Shown here: positions 16,960-24,010 of the stretch, piece by piece | How positions within the stretch are numbered: position 1 is the first letter of the stretch | Layout: each line of letters begins with the position of its first letter | NCBI GenBank assembly: GCA_900314535.1 | Contig: OMVT01000014.1 | Span: 1-52,244, forward strand | DNA: 52,244 bases | Reading direction: 5' to 3' | Source: an uncultured Olsenella sp. | GTDB lineage: Bacteria; Actinomycetota; Coriobacteriia; Coriobacteriales; Atopobiaceae | Made by a program: the position numbers and the translations under genes | Notes under the pieces: model-generated | The model's database searches: none | Seen by the model: the letters and a program-made list of their open reading frames with translations, nothing else | Told to the model about the DNA's origin: nothing

Positions 16960-18087
16960 ATGGATACCCGCATCGATTTTCTGTACCTCAGCGAGCCTGA
17001 CATGATCAAGGCCGGCGTCAAGAACATGCCTGCCTGCGTCGACTGCATGGAAGAGCTCCTCGTCACGCTTGCGAAGGGCGACTACGTGATGGGCGGCGAG
17101 AACCACAACTCGCATGGCACGATGATCATGTTCCCGGACGACCCGAAGTTCCCGGGCATGCCGAGAAACGGGGAGGATAGAAGGTTCATGGCAATGCCTG
17201 CCTACCTCGGCGGCCGCTGGCAGATGGCGGGCATGAAGTGGTACGGCTCCAACATGGAGAACAAGGCCAAGGGCCTGCCGCGCTCCATCCTCATGATGAT
17301 GCTGAACGACAAGGATACCGGCGCCCCTCTTGCCCTCATGTCCGCAAACCTCCTCTCCGCCTATCGTACGGGCGGCATCCCCGGTGTCGGCGCCCGCTAC
17401 CTCGCACCGAAGAATGCCAGAATCGCCGCTATCGTCGGCCCTGGCGTCATGGGCAAGACCTCTGCTGCTGCCTTCGTGGCAGCCTGCCCCACGCTCGACA
17501 CGATCCGCATCAAGGGCCGTGGCAAGCGCTCGCTTGACTCCTTCGTCTCCTTCGTGAAGGAAGAGCTTCCGAGCATCAAGACGATCGAGGTCGCCGATAC
17601 GATCGAGGAGGCCGTGAAGGACGCCGACATCGTCTCGTTCACGACGACCGTGGCAGACGACATCTCCACCTTCCCGAAGGTCGATGGCTCCTGGATCAAA
17701 CCGGGCGCGCTCGTGTCCATGCCCTCGGCTGCCCTCTTCGACGAGGAGTTCCTTCTCAAGAGCCGCCTCGTCGTCGACAACATGGGCCTCTACGATGCCT
17801 GGGAAGAGGAGTATCCGTATCCGACCTATCCGAAGATGGGCATTATCGGCTGCGCTTTCACCGACCTTGCGCATGAGGGCAAGATCGAGCGCACCTCGAT
17901 CGTGAACATTGCCGACGTTATCACTGGCAAGGTGCCAGGCCGTGTGAGCGAGGACCAGACAATTGTCTACTCTGTCGGCGGCATGCCGGTCGAGGACATC
18001 GCCTGGGGCGGCGATGTCTACCGCAAGGCCAAGGAGCTCGGCATCGGCGTGAAGCTCAACCTCTGGGACAAGCCCGAGATGTTCTGA
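16960..18087 (+). CDS. ornithine cyclodeaminase / mu-crystallin family enzyme
   Basis: 375 aa from ATG 16960 (GAAAGGA ahead). It shows the NAD-binding core AAIVGPGVMGKTSAAAFVAA and the substrate-region block SAYRTGGIPGVGARYLA, which corresponds to the RTAA-type helix of ornithine cyclodeaminases. It is longer than classical OCD (about 330-350 aa). The family turns ornithine into proline and ammonia, or reduces cyclic imines such as pyrroline-2-carboxylate, or acts as alanine dehydrogenase. Placement after a D-amino-acid or opine-type dehydrogenase favours either opine/ornithine-to-proline catabolism or imine reduction. Confidence 0.85.
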   Translation: MDTRIDFLYLSEPDMIKAGVKNMPACVDCMEELLVTLAKGDYVMGGENHNSHGTMIMFPDDPKFPGMPRNGEDRRFMAMPAYLGGRWQMAGMKWYGSNMENKAKGLPRSILMMMLNDKDTGAPLALMSANLLSAYRTGGIPGVGARYLAPKNARIAAIVGPGVMGKTSAAAFVAACPTLDTIRIKGRGKRSLDSFVSFVKEELPSIKTIEVADTIEEAVKDADIVSFTTTVADDISTFPKVDGSWIKPGALVSMPSAALFDEEFLLKSRLVVDNMGLYDAWEEEYPYPTYPKMGIIGCAFTDLAHEGKIERTSIVNIADVITGKVPGRVSEDQTIVYSVGGMPVEDIAWGGDVYRKAKELGIGVKLNLWDKPEMF

Positions 18088-18238
18088 TGGTCGGTGGGGT
18101 GGCAATCGAAACGGTCGGGCAACAGGCCTGTAACCGCCCCCGCAAATCCCTGCAAAGCGCGGCTTGTACCTTTGAGGCAATGGGGAAAGCCGCGCCAACA
18201 GGGAGACGCTGCTTTCCGACACGTTGTGGGAGGCAGCA

Positions 18239-19138
18239 ATGGCTGGAATTGCAAGGCGTGTATGCGGCGTGTCCAGTGGGACCGGTGCCGCAAAGCAGGA
18301 GACCGAAGGTACGCAGGAAGATGGTCCAGCACTCGAGAGGACGCATCAGCCCTATCTTCCGCTCGGTGTTCTCGACTACCACGAACAGAAGCTTGCCGGC
18401 AGCAGCGCCTCGCTCGTCTATGCCTTCTCTACTGGAGCTGAGGCGGCGCATTCGTGGGCCGTTCCGGATGGCTGCGTCGACCTTTCCTTCGGCATTGGTT
18501 CTTCCGATATCGTTGCTGTGATTGGCGGCACGGTCTCCTCTGCCCGTACCTGGGCCTTCACGGAAAGGCGTTCCTGGGTGGGCTGCCGCTTCCGTTCAGG
18601 TGAGGCACCGCTTCCGAAAGGGCTCTCTCCTGAAGACCTCGTCGACGCCGATATCGTGCTCGGCAAGGATGTTTCGGAGGGCAGGTTCGCAGACCTTCTT
18701 TTCGAGGCTCCGGACCAGAAGGCGCGCATGCAGGTGCTTGCCTCTGCCATCGTGACCTGGGAACAGGATGAAAGCATTCCTGCGGCAAAGCCTGGCACCT
18801 CCAAGGTGCGCGAGCTCGAGCGCTTCGCCCGCCACGAGATCCTGCGCACGGGCGGATCTGCTCCGATCTCCTCTGTTGCAGCAGCTGCAGGCATCTCTTC
18901 GCACTATCTCAGGAAGGCGTTCGCCGAGGTGCACGGCTTCTCTCCGAAGCTCTATGCGCGCTTCGTGCGCTTCCAGCGTGCAATGGAGCTCATCTCCGGC
19001 GAGAAGGATATCCAGAACGCTCCCGAGATCGCCCTTGCCTGCGGCTATGCGGACCAGTCGCATCTCGTGCATGAGTTCAACGAGTTCGCCGGCATGACGC
19101 CAGGGCAGTTCCGCCTGACCGTCTCTCCGGCAGCCTAG
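18239..19138 (+). CDS. AraC-family transcriptional regulator
   Basis: 299 aa from ATG 18239 with GGGAGG six bases ahead. The C-terminal 100 residues hold two helix-turn-helix motifs of the AraC/XylS type: ISSVAAAAGISSHYLRKAFA, then ALACGYADQSHLVHEFNEF, ending AGMTPGQFR. The N-terminal domain (WAVPDGCVDLSFGIGSSDIV) resembles the DUF6597 sensor found in many AraC proteins, here with unknown ligand. It lies in the same direction between the dehydrogenase genes and the P-II/permease pair, so it most likely controls this cluster. Confidence 0.87.
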   Translation: MAGIARRVCGVSSGTGAAKQETEGTQEDGPALERTHQPYLPLGVLDYHEQKLAGSSASLVYAFSTGAEAAHSWAVPDGCVDLSFGIGSSDIVAVIGGTVSSARTWAFTERRSWVGCRFRSGEAPLPKGLSPEDLVDADIVLGKDVSEGRFADLLFEAPDQKARMQVLASAIVTWEQDESIPAAKPGTSKVRELERFARHEILRTGGSAPISSVAAAAGISSHYLRKAFAEVHGFSPKLYARFVRFQRAMELISGEKDIQNAPEIALACGYADQSHLVHEFNEFAGMTPGQFRLTVSPAA

Positions 19139-19239
19139 ACTCTTCCAGCCTGGCATCTCCAGGAATCCAATCAACCAACCTAAAAGCAGGGCACGGCGTG
19201 TCCCAGACAAGGGCGCTTCTGCGCCTGAAGGAGGCTTCA

Positions 19240-19587
19240 ATGTCTGACGTATCGAAGATCGACATCATCACCGGCATGGAGAAGTTCGACGGGCTGCGCC
19301 GCACGCTCAGCAAGGCCCATGTGCGCGGCATGACCGTGATGCAGGTGCTCGGCTGCGGCGTCGAGAAGGGCACGAAGGAATACGAGGTCGATGAGAACTA
19401 CGAGATGGAGCTTCTGCCGAAGACCATGATCTCTGTCGTCGTGGAGACGAAGCGCGTGCCCGAGCTTGTCGACCTGATCGAGAAGGAGCTCTATACGGGC
19501 CACATCGGCGACGGCAAGATCTTTGTGAGCGACCTTGCACAGGTCGTGCGCGTCCGTACCGGCGATGAGGGTATTGACGCTATCTAG
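19240..19587 (+). CDS. P-II family nitrogen regulatory protein
   Basis: 115 aa from ATG 19240 (AGGAGG ahead). The P-II signatures are visible: DIITGMEKFDGLRRTLSKAH at the N-terminus, a T-loop segment GCGVEKGTKEYEVDENYEME, and the C-terminal ligand region GHIGDGKIFVSDLAQVVRVR followed by TG. P-II trimers bind ATP/ADP and 2-oxoglutarate and control transporters or enzymes through the T-loop. The T-loop is acidic and unlike standard GlnK sequences. The gene is 8 bases upstream of an APC permease, echoing the glnK-amtB pairing, so the permease is the likely target. Confidence 0.88.
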   Translation: MSDVSKIDIITGMEKFDGLRRTLSKAHVRGMTVMQVLGCGVEKGTKEYEVDENYEMELLPKTMISVVVETKRVPELVDLIEKELYTGHIGDGKIFVSDLAQVVRVRTGDEGIDAI

Positions 19588-19595
19588 GAGGGAAC

Positions 19596-21008
19596 ATGGC
19601 TAACGACACGGACAAGCCGCTCGGGCTCAGGAATGTCGTCTCTGTCTCGATGGGCCTCATCGTCTCGATGAGCTGCCTCGTGTCGCTCGGGCAGGGCGCA
19701 GGCGAGGCGGGCCTCATGTTCATCCCCGCAATGGCAATCGCGCTCGTCCTGAACCTGTGCTCGGCTGCCTGCATGGCAGAGCTCAACAGCCTCATGCCCA
19801 ATGCAACAGGCGGACTTGTGCAGTACACGCTTGCAGGACTCGGACCTCTTCCGACGCTCGTCACGATGGTCGGCGGTTATCTTGTCTGCAACATCCTCTG
19901 TGGTGGCGTCGAGGCTGCCATCTTCGGTTCCGTCATGGCAGGGACGCTGCCGATCCCGATTCCGGCTGCGCTCTGGCCGACGCTCGTCTCGGCGGTCATC
20001 GCAATCTGTGCCCTCATGGGTGTCGATGTCTTCGCGAAGCTCCAGGACTTCGTGTCCTACCTGCTTCTGATCTCGATGATCGTGATTGGCCTCATCGGCG
20101 CCCTCAAGCTCGGCACAGGCCAGATCGTCCAGCAGGAGGCTGCTGTCGCAACCGATCCTGCTTCGGTCATCGCCGCTGTTGGCACGGCCTCGTGGCTCTT
20201 CGTCGGCGCCGAGTACGCGATTCCTATCTCGAAGGATGTGCGCAACGCGAAGAGGAACATCCCTCTCGGCATGGCGCTCTCGCTCTGCCTCATCTTCGTA
20301 ATGGATTCCATTGTCGTCCTCGGCTTCTCGAACTACGTGCCCTGGGCAGACCTTTCCGAGTCCGCCACGCCGCATCTGCTGTACGGCGAAGACCTTCTGG
20401 GCAGCTTCGGGAAGATCTGGATGTGCGTCGTCTCGGCGCTTGCCTTCACAGGGTCTCAGAACTCGACCGTGAATGGGCTTTCCCAGATCACGGACGGGAT
20501 GACAAAGGTGAACATGATGCCGCACTTCTTCGCGAAGAAGAACAGGCATGGGGCACCGGCTGTGGCCATTCTCTTCGTCACGATCTCCATCTGCGTCATC
20601 GCCTTCTTCTCGGGCGACTCCTCTGACGCGATCTCGTTCCTGATTCTCGTTGTGACGGTGCTCTGGCTCGTGTCCTACATCTTTGCCGACATCGATGTCC
20701 TCGTCCTGAGGAGGCGCTTCCCGAAGGCACCGCGTGCCTTCAAGGTCCCGGGCGGCCCTCTCATTCCCGTCATTGGCATCCTCGGCACGGTCTTCATGAT
20801 TGCAAACATCTCGTCCGACCCGGACGAAGCCCTTGCCATCTGGCTGCTCTCGGCCCTGTGCTTTGCCGTGCTTGGCATCTACTCCTGGTTCTGGATCAAG
20901 AAGAAGATGCACATGGCTCCGTGCAAGCCTGTTCCCATCCCCGAAGTCCTCGCAATGGAAAACGACCTCTACTACACGATCCGCCACAGGCGCGGCATCT
21001 GGAGATAG
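19596..21008 (+). CDS. APC-family amino-acid permease
   Basis: 470 aa with about 12 membrane helices and GGAGGG before ATG 19596. It begins LGLRNVVSVSMGLIVSMSCL and contains WLFVGAEYAIPISKDVRNAK, a variant of the APC consensus in which a Gly-Ala-Glu stretch lies in helix 6. The C-terminal cytosolic tail is basic. It is a cytoplasmic-membrane amino-acid transporter; the substrate is probably that of the adjacent dehydrogenase. It is the last gene of the cluster; a long G-U containing hairpin follows. Coupling to the P-II gene suggests post-translational gating by nitrogen state. Confidence 0.87.
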   Translation: MANDTDKPLGLRNVVSVSMGLIVSMSCLVSLGQGAGEAGLMFIPAMAIALVLNLCSAACMAELNSLMPNATGGLVQYTLAGLGPLPTLVTMVGGYLVCNILCGGVEAAIFGSVMAGTLPIPIPAALWPTLVSAVIAICALMGVDVFAKLQDFVSYLLLISMIVIGLIGALKLGTGQIVQQEAAVATDPASVIAAVGTASWLFVGAEYAIPISKDVRNAKRNIPLGMALSLCLIFVMDSIVVLGFSNYVPWADLSESATPHLLYGEDLLGSFGKIWMCVVSALAFTGSQNSTVNGLSQITDGMTKVNMMPHFFAKKNRHGAPAVAILFVTISICVIAFFSGDSSDAISFLILVVTVLWLVSYIFADIDVLVLRRRFPKAPRAFKVPGGPLIPVIGILGTVFMIANISSDPDEALAIWLLSALCFAVLGIYSWFWIKKKMHMAPCKPVPIPEVLAMENDLYYTIRHRRGIWR

Positions 21009-21028
21009 AGGAAGAACCAAGAAAGATT

Positions 21029-21064
21029 GAAGTCCCTTTCCGGACATTGCCGGGGAGGGGCTTC
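21029..21064 (+). terminator. terminator-like hairpin after the permease
   Basis: A 15-bp stem (21029-21043 with 21050-21064, three G-U pairs) closes a 6-base loop 20 bases after the permease stop. It has no clear T-run. Confidence 0.5.
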
Positions 21065-21121
21065 GTTCATGGGGGATGCCTCGATCTTGCTTGCAAGGTC
21101 CGAAGCTTCGTTTTGAGATGC

Positions 21122-21307
21122 CTAGTCAGCTTTGGGGCGGATGATAAGGAGAAGGGCGGAAAGCCCGATCATGATGCCAGGCGTGGCTCCCTGCATGAAA
21201 TCGCCGAAGGGGCCGCCTGCAAAAAGGCCGATGCAGCCCATGATGCCGCAGGCAACGCCGATGGTGCCGATGACTGCAAGTGCTTTCGAGATGCTCTCCA
21301 TGGTCAT
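21122..21307 (-). CDS. small membrane protein (61 aa), unknown
   Basis: 61 aa, with two predicted membrane helices (ALAVIGTIGVACGIMGCIGL and PGIMIGLSALLLIIR) around a short glycine-rich loop. It starts at 21307 in an ATGA overlap with the stop of the gene before it (GGGGAGG ahead) and so is translationally coupled. No family is recognised. The pair stands alone between two convergent or divergent neighbours. Confidence 0.55.
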   Translation of the reverse strand: MTMESISKALAVIGTIGVACGIMGCIGLFAGGPFGDFMQGATPGIMIGLSALLLIIRPKAD

Positions 21308-21477
21308 GCCTCCCCGGAATCGCGTTTCCTGGCCAGGATGATGACCTTGGCAGAGGCAGTGGCAGTAAAAGAGACCACGTCGTAGGCATCCCGCTCGAGA
21401 TTGTTCGCCTTCTGCTCGATCGCTTCTGCCATCCTGTCAGCATGGGGATTGCAGGGAATGAAGAACGTCTTGTGCAT
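21304..21477 (-). CDS. small soluble protein (57 aa), unknown
   Basis: 57 aa from ATG 21477 to TGA 21304; GGGG lies just before the start. It begins MHKTFFIPCNPHADRMAEAI and ends ASAKVIILARKRDSGEA. It is polar, with no membrane helix. Its stop overlaps the start of the small membrane protein by 4 bases, which strongly supports both being real. No known family is recognised; it may be a cytosolic partner of the membrane protein. Confidence 0.5.
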   Translation of the reverse strand: MHKTFFIPCNPHADRMAEAIEQKANNLERDAYDVVSFTATASAKVIILARKRDSGEA

Positions 21478-21605
21478 AGGCCCCCATCATCTGAGACCTG
21501 TCCTGCCTTCAAGATAGCTGACCTGCTTATGCAGGGCATCTGCAGCGCGTAAGGATGCAGTAAGGCTAGGATGCAGGAGGGGAGAGGCGGGCTGCCAGAA
21601 AGACC

Positions 21606-22442
21606 CTATGCCTCGTTTGCGGGGCGGACAATCTTCTCCAGGATTTCTTTCATGACCCCGTCATCGTTTGTCGATGCAGCCCTATAGTCTGCAATCCTGT
21701 CGAGGCCGTCGCGTGCATTCGCGACGCAGACGCCTACGCCTGCGGCATCCACCATGCTTGCGTCGTTTGCAGCATCTCCTACGGCTATCGTCTCGGCAAG
21801 ATCGATATGGAGGAGTTTGGCGAGATTGCGAAGACCCTGGCCCTTGTCGACGCCTTCGGGATTGAACTCGAGATAGCGCCCCGAGCTGAAGGTCGTCGAG
21901 GTGCCCCGCTTGAGCTCTTCGGGCATCTCGCGCTCGATTCTCTGCAGTTCCTCTGTCCCGTCAGGGATGCAGTAGAGCATCTTTGCAATGGGCACATCCT
22001 CGAGGAAGTCGAGCGAGGTGGCATCTGTCGGCTCGATATCCATGTGGCCTGCAAGATAGTCCACTTCCTCAGGCTGGAGATTCCAGCCCCAGACCTTGCC
22101 CGATACCTCATAGACGTGCATGCTCACGCAGCCGAGCTTGATGCCGTACACATAGAGCGCTTCTGCCTTCTGATGGGGAAGCGTGTGGTAGGAGAGAGGT
22201 TCTGCGTCTCCTATGCGGTTCAGGCATCCGCCGTTGTAGCTGATGAGGTAGGAGCCTTCGAGGAGCTCGGGGGGAATCGCATGGAGGGATTCCATGACAG
22301 AGCCATAGGCTCTGCCCGATGCCGGGACGAAGAGGCAGCCAAGCTTCCTGAGCACGCGTATTGCCTCGATATTCGTTTCTGGCACCTCATGGCCGGAATC
22401 GAGGAACGTCTCGTCCATATCGCTTGCCACAAGCCTGTACAT
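21606..22442 (-). CDS. HAD-superfamily hydrolase, Cof type
   Basis: 278 aa. The catalytic DxD is at the N-terminus (VASDMDETFLDSGHEV, Asp8 and Asp10). The C-terminal motif AVGDAANDASMVDAAGVGVC is the HAD GDxxND block that binds Mg. A Cof-type (class IIB) cap lies between. These are cytosolic phosphatases of sugar phosphates, nucleotides or flavin intermediates; the substrate is unknown. It is a single gene, divergent from carbamate kinase. A second Cof-type gene lies at 32668. Confidence 0.88.
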   Translation of the reverse strand: MYRLVASDMDETFLDSGHEVPETNIEAIRVLRKLGCLFVPASGRAYGSVMESLHAIPPELLEGSYLISYNGGCLNRIGDAEPLSYHTLPHQKAEALYVYGIKLGCVSMHVYEVSGKVWGWNLQPEEVDYLAGHMDIEPTDATSLDFLEDVPIAKMLYCIPDGTEELQRIEREMPEELKRGTSTTFSSGRYLEFNPEGVDKGQGLRNLAKLLHIDLAETIAVGDAANDASMVDAAGVGVCVANARDGLDRIADYRAASTNDDGVMKEILEKIVRPANEA

Positions 22443-22646
22443 GCGGGTATCCCTTCTGGCGCATTGTTGTCTTCCGTCCTCTATGCTACGCGGATTGGAT
22501 GGCAGCAGATGGCAGGCCCGAGCAACTTTTTCTGCTCAATGGCCAAGACGTTGCTAGGGGGTGACGGTTTTCCAGGTCTGGGAGATGCCGGCTCTGCCTG
22601 CGCTAATCTGGCACATGTCCTGGCAGGCTCGGCAGGGAGGCTCTTC

Positions 22647-23603
22647 ATGCGTATCAATACCGATCAGCGCGTGGTCATCGCTCTGGGCGGCAATGCCCTG
22701 GGAGATACGCCGGAAGAGCAGATGGCGCGCCTGCGCGCCATCACGCCGTCTCTTGTCGAGATGATCTCCCACGGCAACGAGATCATCATTACCCACGGCA
22801 ATGGCCCCCAGATCGGCATGATCCAGGACACGTTCAGCTATGCCTCCGAGGCGGGCATGGCTCCTGCCATGGGGCTGCCTGAGTGCTGTGCCATGAGCCA
22901 GGGATATATCGGCTACCACCTCCAGCAGGCCCTTGGTGTCGCTATGCACAAGGCGTACAAGCGCTGGCATGTCGCGACCGTCGTGACGCAGATGGAGGTG
23001 GATCCGGACGATCCTGCCTTCGCGCATCCGACCAAGCCGATCGGACCCTTCCTTACGAAGGAGCAGGCAGATGCGCTCAAAGCAAAGCATCCTGACATGT
23101 CCTTCATGGAGGACTCTGGGAGAGGCTGGAGAAGGGTCGTCGCCAGCCCAGAGCCGAAGAAGATCGTCGAGGCGCCAAGCATCCTGAACCTCCTCGACAA
23201 TGAATTCATCCCTATCGCCTGCGGAGGCGGCGGCATCCCCGTCATACGCGACTACTCGGACAAGGGCGCCTACAAGGGCGTTGCTGCGGTGATCGACAAG
23301 GATATGGGCGCAGAGCTTCTGGCGGAGGACTGCTACGCCGAGCGGCTCATCCTGCTTACGGCGCCCGAGCATGCCTGCACCGGCTTCGGCACGCCGGAGC
23401 AGAAGGAGATAGAGGACATCGCGGCGGATGAGGCAGAGCGCCTCGCCGATGCAGGAGAGTTCGGGAAGGGTTCGATGGAGCCCAAAGTGCGTGCTGCCAT
23501 CAAGTTCGTGCGGAGCCGCCCGGGCCGTACCTGCGTCATAGGCTCGCTTGTGAAGGCCCCGGATGTGATCGACGGGCTCTCCGGCACGACAGTCCATGCC
23601 TGA
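22647..23603 (+). CDS. arcC: carbamate kinase
   Basis: 318 aa from ATG 22647 (GGGAGG ahead); the frame is open much farther upstream but only this start fits the family. Signature blocks are VVIALGGNALGDTPEEQ, IITHGNGPQIGMIQDTF and AVIDKDMGAELLAEDC. The enzyme makes ATP from carbamoyl phosphate, releasing CO2 and ammonia, as the last step of arginine, agmatine or allantoin fermentation. No arginine deiminase or ornithine transcarbamylase lies in the window. Its closeness to an ornithine cyclodeaminase-family gene hints at an arginine/ornithine theme. Confidence 0.92.
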   Translation: MRINTDQRVVIALGGNALGDTPEEQMARLRAITPSLVEMISHGNEIIITHGNGPQIGMIQDTFSYASEAGMAPAMGLPECCAMSQGYIGYHLQQALGVAMHKAYKRWHVATVVTQMEVDPDDPAFAHPTKPIGPFLTKEQADALKAKHPDMSFMEDSGRGWRRVVASPEPKKIVEAPSILNLLDNEFIPIACGGGGIPVIRDYSDKGAYKGVAAVIDKDMGAELLAEDCYAERLILLTAPEHACTGFGTPEQKEIEDIAADEAERLADAGEFGKGSMEPKVRAAIKFVRSRPGRTCVIGSLVKAPDVIDGLSGTTVHA

Positions 23604-23858
23604 TTGCGCTGCATGAATGCAGACAACAGCTTCTCCATATACCTGTATTCGCTAAATAGAAAGCGCATTTCATGCAGAAAGTAACGTTTTCCCAGCTCAT
23701 ATGCATACCGCTTGCCGACAAAACGATACATCCTGCCGAATAATGTTTCATGCATATTACGCAGTGCTCAATCTTGCCAAGTTTTCCTCTCCTGACCGTC
23801 ATAGTCTCACTCAACGCGAGCGCACAGGGCGCACGCACACCCGAAAGGATCTTTCACC

Positions 23859-23894
23859 ATGGCACGCCTGATTACCAACATCGTGATTATCTAG
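23859..23894 (+). CDS. Ile-rich leader peptide (11 aa), attenuator
   Basis: A short ORF with a ribosome site (GAAAGGA) encodes MARLITNIVII. Four of its 11 residues are isoleucine, with Leu and Val as well, as in branched-chain amino-acid leader peptides. The stop codon is immediately followed by two mutually exclusive hairpins and a third very stable one, then the transporter gene at 24011. Ribosome stalling at the Ile codons when charged tRNA-Ile is scarce would choose between the hairpins. Seen: ORF, codons and hairpins. Inferred: function. Confidence 0.65.
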   Translation: MARLITNIVII

Positions 23895-23986
23895 GTGCAG
23901 GCTGCCATGCATGGCTGCCTGCACCACAGCAGGCAGCTTTGGTACGAGAGGCCCGGGGCTGCATATCTGCAGTTCCGGGCCTCTCG
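23895..23986 (+). promoter_or_regulatory. attenuator with competing hairpins
   Basis: Hairpin 1:2 pairs GTGCAGGC (23895-23902) with GCCTGCAC (23917-23924), extended inward. Hairpin 2:3 pairs GCTGCCTGC (23914-23922) with GCAGGCAGC (23929-23937); it shares bases with the first, so the two exclude each other. A third hairpin at 23945-23986 has a stem of about 19 bp including two G-U pairs. It lacks a T-run, so it may stop transcription in an actinobacterial way or block the ribosome site of the next gene (24 bases on). Confidence 0.65.
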
Positions 23987-24010
23987 CTATCTATCGAAAG
24001 GAAAAAAGAG

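Noticed and set aside
19584..21047. 487-codon minus-strand ORF opposite the APC permease
   Set aside because: Shadow frame: highly charged nonsense protein against a clear 12-helix permease.
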